Positions 13,430 through 15,409 of a stretch of DNA of 15,409 nucleotides are shown here, piece by piece; position 1 is the stretch's first letter, and the number at the start of each line of letters is the position of its first letter. The stretch covers positions 1 through 15,409 of the forward strand of contig DATLUC010000068.1 of the NCBI GenBank assembly GCA_035533335.1, given 5' to 3'. The position numbers were made by a program, and so were the translations under genes. The DNA is from DATKSS01 sp035533335 (GTDB lineage Bacteria > Chloroflexota > Dormibacteria > Dormibacterales > Dormibacteraceae). Under the pieces are notes generated by a model. It did no database searches. It was given only the letters and a program-made list of their open reading frames with translations, and had not been told where the DNA came from.

Positions 13430-13699
13430 TCATGGGCGGTAGACATCGCGCCGATGAGCTGTCCGCGCGATGATCACAAGTTTTTCCCGTTCGCCTACCG
13501 AGTAGACGATGCGGTGATCACCGACGCGGATTCGAAAGTCGTCACGGCCTGCAAGCTTTACCGAGCCCGTCGGACGCGGATTGGTCCCCAGGCCGTCGAT
13601 CGCAGCCGCAATACGATCTGCGACAGATCCGCGGAGCCGGCGGTACGTCTTGATCGCCTCCGGATGGAGGCGGACGTCGTACGTCTGGCGTGGTGCTAT
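13430..13699 (-). CDS. RelE/ParE-superfamily toxin without a standard start codon
   Basis: The minus strand encodes 89 residues with a full RelE-type domain. It has a YDVRLHPEAIKTYRRLRG beginning, a helix with RIAAAIDGL, then NPRPTGSVKLAGRDDFRIRV, GDHRIVYSVGE, and an end TAHRRDVYRP. RelE-family toxins cleave mRNA on the ribosome; ParE relatives poison gyrase. The sequence does not decide which. It lies directly after a Phd-type antitoxin. No ATG, GTG or TTG occurs in frame anywhere before codon 75. The natural position is an ATA at 13699-13697 overlapping the antitoxin stop as ATAG; a CTG nearby (about 13713) is an alternative. Either it starts at a non-standard codon or the start has been lost and the toxin is silent. 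The rest of the frame is intact. Confidence 0.75.
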   Translation of the reverse strand: MAPRQTYDVRLHPEAIKTYRRLRGSVADRIAAAIDGLGTNPRPTGSVKLAGRDDFRIRVGDHRIVYSVGEREKLVIIARTAHRRDVYRP

Positions 13700-13944
13700 G
13701 AGCGGACCTTGGACCAGGGAACGGCGAGGTCCGCTTCCTCGCGGGCCTGGAGCGCGGCGAGGCTGTCCTCGAGGTACTCGGCTCGCTCGACCATTGCTCG
13801 GTACTGCTCTACATCGATGAGGACTGCAGTCAGCCGCCCACGTTTCGACACGAAAAGAACATCCTCGCTCGAACGAAGCTGATCGAGCTCGTGGCCAAGC
13901 TGGCTCCTCAAGTCATCTGCGGTAACCACGCGGGGAACTGCCAT
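13696..13944 (-). CDS. Phd/YefM-type antitoxin
   Basis: An 82-residue antitoxin: AVPRVVTADDLRSQLGHELD forms the DNA-binding N-terminal region, followed by LFVSKRGRLTAVLIDVEQYR, the Phd/YefM hallmark strand pair and helix. The C-terminal helical tail (ERAEYLEDSLAALQAREEAD) should bind the RelE-like toxin encoded next. The ATG at 13944 is chosen because a TACACT hexamer sits nine bases before it and inverted repeats surround it; the frame is open further up but without support. Its TAG stop overlaps the presumed toxin start. The pair is on the opposite strand to the neighbouring chelatase fragment and MoxR gene. Confidence 0.85.
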   Translation of the reverse strand: MAVPRVVTADDLRSQLGHELDQLRSSEDVLFVSKRGRLTAVLIDVEQYRAMVERAEYLEDSLAALQAREEADLAVPWSKVRS

Positions 13945-13986
13945 ATCAACCCTAGTGTAAACCACACTGGCAACCATAGGGTTGAT
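13945..13986 (-). promoter_or_regulatory. Promoter and inverted-repeat operator of the Phd/RelE pair
   Basis: A perfect 10-base inverted repeat, ATCAACCCTA (13945-13954) and TAGGGTTGAT (13977-13986), flanks a second one, AGTGT (13954-13958) and ACACT (13964-13968). On the minus strand the -10-like TACACT (13959 down to 13954) lies nine bases before the ATG at 13944. The left outer arm fills the space between the -10 and the start codon. Phd-type antitoxins repress their own operon at such repeats. Confidence 0.6.
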
Positions 13987-14059
13987 CGTAGGGGAGGAAG
14001 ACTTGATTTCCAAGTCCGGCCACCGACGGCAAATGCCGGCTGGTCACGACTCCAATCTC

Positions 14060-14065
14060 TAGACT
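14060..14065 (+). promoter_or_regulatory. Probable -10 element of the MoxR gene
   Basis: TAGACT lies ten bases before the ATG at 14076, with no Shine-Dalgarno sequence in between. The same hexamer stands before the methyltransferase at 2394. No clear -35 hexamer is seen. Confidence 0.45.
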
Positions 14066-14075
14066 TGGGCTGACC

Positions 14076-15041
14076 ATGGCTTCAGCCACCCAGGAACCTG
14101 CCCTCGAACCCCGCCGTGCCGCGGAGCTGCTCGGCCGCATCGAGCAGAACGTGCACCGCGTCATCGTCGGCAAGGAAAAGGTCGTGCGGCTCGCAGCGGC
14201 CGGTCTCGTCGCGGGCGGCCACGTCTTGCTCCAGGACCTCCCCGGCACCGGCAAGACCATGCTCGCGCGAGCCCTGGCGACCTCGGTGGGAGGGACATTT
14301 CGCCGCATCCAGTGCACGCCCGACCTGCTTCCCTCCGACATCACGGGTTCGAGCATCTTCAACCAGAAGGACCTGAGCTTCCAGTTCATCCCCGGCCCGA
14401 TCTTTGCCAACGTCGTGCTGGCGGACGAGGTCAACCGAGCCACCCCGCGCACACAGTCCGCGCTGCTCGAGGCGATGGGGGAGGGGCAGGTCACCGTCGA
14501 GGGCCAGACCAGGATGCTGGAACGTCCCTTCTTCGTGATCGGCACGCAGAACCCGGCCGAGTTCCACGGCACCTATCCGCTGCCCGAGTCGCAGCTCGAC
14601 CGCTTCATCCTGGCCGCGGAGATGGGCCCGCCGACCCACGCCGAGGCGATGGAGGTCCTGGCGCGCAGGGAGCACGGCGACCCCATCGCGGAGCTTGCCG
14701 CAGTGGTCGAGATCCACGAGGTCATCGAGCTCCAGGAGGCGTGCCTGCGCGTGGTGGCGGCTCCTGCGATCCGGACCTACATCGTGTCGATGCTCGAGGC
14801 GATTCGCGCACGGCCCGACGTGCTGCTGCCGGCCAGCATGCGCTCGGCCGTCTACCTCCAGCGCGCGGCGCAGGCGTGGGCGCTCTTCGAAGGCCGGGAC
14901 TTCGTCCTGCCGGACGACGTCAAGCTCCTCGCCCTGCCCGTGCTCGCGCACCGTCTCGGCATGCGCGGCCGTGCCAGGGCCGCGGACATGGTGTCGGAGG
15001 TGGTGACGTCACTGCCGCTGCCGCCGCTGCGACAGCACTAG
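14076..15041 (+). CDS. MoxR-family AAA+ ATPase
   Basis: A 321-residue MoxR-type AAA+ protein; members act as chaperone-like ATPases, usually with VWA-domain partners and DUF58 proteins. Walker A is LPGTGKT at 55-61, Walker B VVLADEVN at 113-120, sensor-1 Asn159 in GTQNPAEFHGTYPLPE, and the sensor-2 region holds ASMRSAVY (253-260). The family segments TPDLLPSDITGSSIF and FIPGPIFANV are present. Length is normal. The ATG has a TAGACT hexamer ten bases upstream. A DUF58 gene follows nine bases after the stop, the standard MoxR-DUF58 arrangement. The substrate of this pair is not known. Confidence 0.9.
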   Translation: MASATQEPALEPRRAAELLGRIEQNVHRVIVGKEKVVRLAAAGLVAGGHVLLQDLPGTGKTMLARALATSVGGTFRRIQCTPDLLPSDITGSSIFNQKDLSFQFIPGPIFANVVLADEVNRATPRTQSALLEAMGEGQVTVEGQTRMLERPFFVIGTQNPAEFHGTYPLPESQLDRFILAAEMGPPTHAEAMEVLARREHGDPIAELAAVVEIHEVIELQEACLRVVAAPAIRTYIVSMLEAIRARPDVLLPASMRSAVYLQRAAQAWALFEGRDFVLPDDVKLLALPVLAHRLGMRGRARAADMVSEVVTSLPLPPLRQH

Positions 15042-15046
15042 GGGGA
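15040..15046 (+). promoter_or_regulatory. Ribosome-binding site before the DUF58 gene
   Basis: AGGGGGA overlaps the end of the moxR stop codon; its last G is five bases before the CTG at 15051. It supports initiation at that CTG. Confidence 0.45.
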
Positions 15047-15050
15047 TCTC

Positions 15051-15409
15051 CTGAGGCCGACCTGGAGGTTTGGGGGCGCGCTCGCGCTAGGCCTGGTGCT
15101 CGAGTGGTACGCGGCGACCTCCGAGGTCCCCTGGCTGTTCCTGCTGGCTGCGTGGGTCTTCGCTTTCGCGGCGGTCGCCGGTGTGTACGCGGCCTGGAAC
15201 CGCTCCGGCCTGACACTCCACCTGCGCCTCGTATCCAACCGCCCGGCTGCGGGCTCGCCCGTCGAGGGGATCTCCGACCACCTGCTTCGCAGCGGGCCGC
15301 TGCCCGCGCCGGTGTTCGAGGGGGACGGGTTCGAGATCGAGGTCGGCCTCGACACCAGCGGCGCCGCGCGCGGGCCGGCCTGGCTGAGCGGGCGGATCGG
15401 CCCCAGGGA
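15051..15409 (+). CDS. DUF58-domain membrane protein, N-terminal part (runs off the window)
   Basis: About 119 residues are visible. The reading begins LRPTWRFGGALALGLVLEW, then a second hydrophobic segment, WLFLLAAWVFAFAAVAGVY, then a region LTLHLRLVSNRPAAGSPVEG. Two N-terminal membrane segments followed by a beta-rich region, directly after a MoxR gene, is the DUF58 pattern; the conserved core of the domain lies beyond the window. The frame is the same as moxR, continuing after its stop. The first membrane segment is only included if translation starts at the CTG at 15051; the next usual start is a GTG at 15096, which would cut off half of it. I therefore favour CTG. The family is likely but inferred partly from context. 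Confidence 0.7.
   Translation, partial: MRPTWRFGGALALGLVLEWYAATSEVPWLFLLAAWVFAFAAVAGVYAAWNRSGLTLHLRLVSNRPAAGSPVEGISDHLLRSGPLPAPVFEGDGFEIEVGLDTSGAARGPAWLSGRIGPR

Noticed and set aside
13370..13882. Plus-strand frame running on from the decayed ATPase fragment
   Set aside because: Past the lost stop codon it is antisense to the RelE-like toxin and its antitoxin, which have clear family patterns on the minus strand.

Overview
The window is high-GC DNA from a bacterium, almost completely packed with genes. The nuoABCD order, an actinobacterial/Thermus-type tRNA m1A58 methyltransferase, a BchI/BchD-fusion chelatase subunit, frequent GTG/TTG starts and many probable leaderless genes suggest an actinobacterial or Chloroflexota-related lineage (for example Dormibacterota). 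This is inference; no rRNA or marker phylogeny is available here.

Layout. Positions 1-1787 (minus) hold the 5' part of a complex I operon, nuoA-nuoB-nuoC-nuoD, with overlapping starts and stops; nuoD runs off the left edge. An OsmC-family gene (minus) follows, then, from a very compact divergent promoter, a SAM methyltransferase and trmI (plus, overlapping). Next come a VapBC toxin-antitoxin pair, a NUDIX hydrolase, a decayed PIN-toxin remnant (minus), a small exported or anchored protein (plus) and a GT-C-type membrane glycosyltransferase (minus) divergent from malate dehydrogenase (plus). A 44-residue membrane ORF (minus) shares a CTAG stop with mdh. Positions 8977-12117 encode two tandem AAA+ chelatase-like proteins: a 698-residue I/D fusion with a VWA domain, and a 343-residue I-type ATPase. 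Both carry a CX3CX8CX2C cluster. Then come a second antitoxin/PIN pair, a decayed C-terminal fragment of a further I-type ATPase, and a minus-strand Phd/RelE-type pair. The RelE-like toxin has no ATG, GTG or TTG start. The window ends with a MoxR ATPase and the start of a DUF58 protein.

How it fits together. The housekeeping parts (complex I, malate dehydrogenase, tRNA modification, MoxR-DUF58) are ordinary. The accessory signal lies in four toxin-antitoxin loci (three complete pairs, one remnant) in about 10 kb. Each complete pair has a distinct repeat operator overlapping its -10 region or start codon. A second theme is initiation: many first genes have a TANNNT-like hexamer 6-10 bases before the start codon and no Shine-Dalgarno sequence, whereas several downstream operon genes have clear Shine-Dalgarno sequences. 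A third is the chelatase region: two closely similar ATPase paralogues plus a decayed relative, with no large chelatase subunit (CobN/ChlH type) in view. No CRISPR array, tRNA, rRNA or insertion sequence was recognised.
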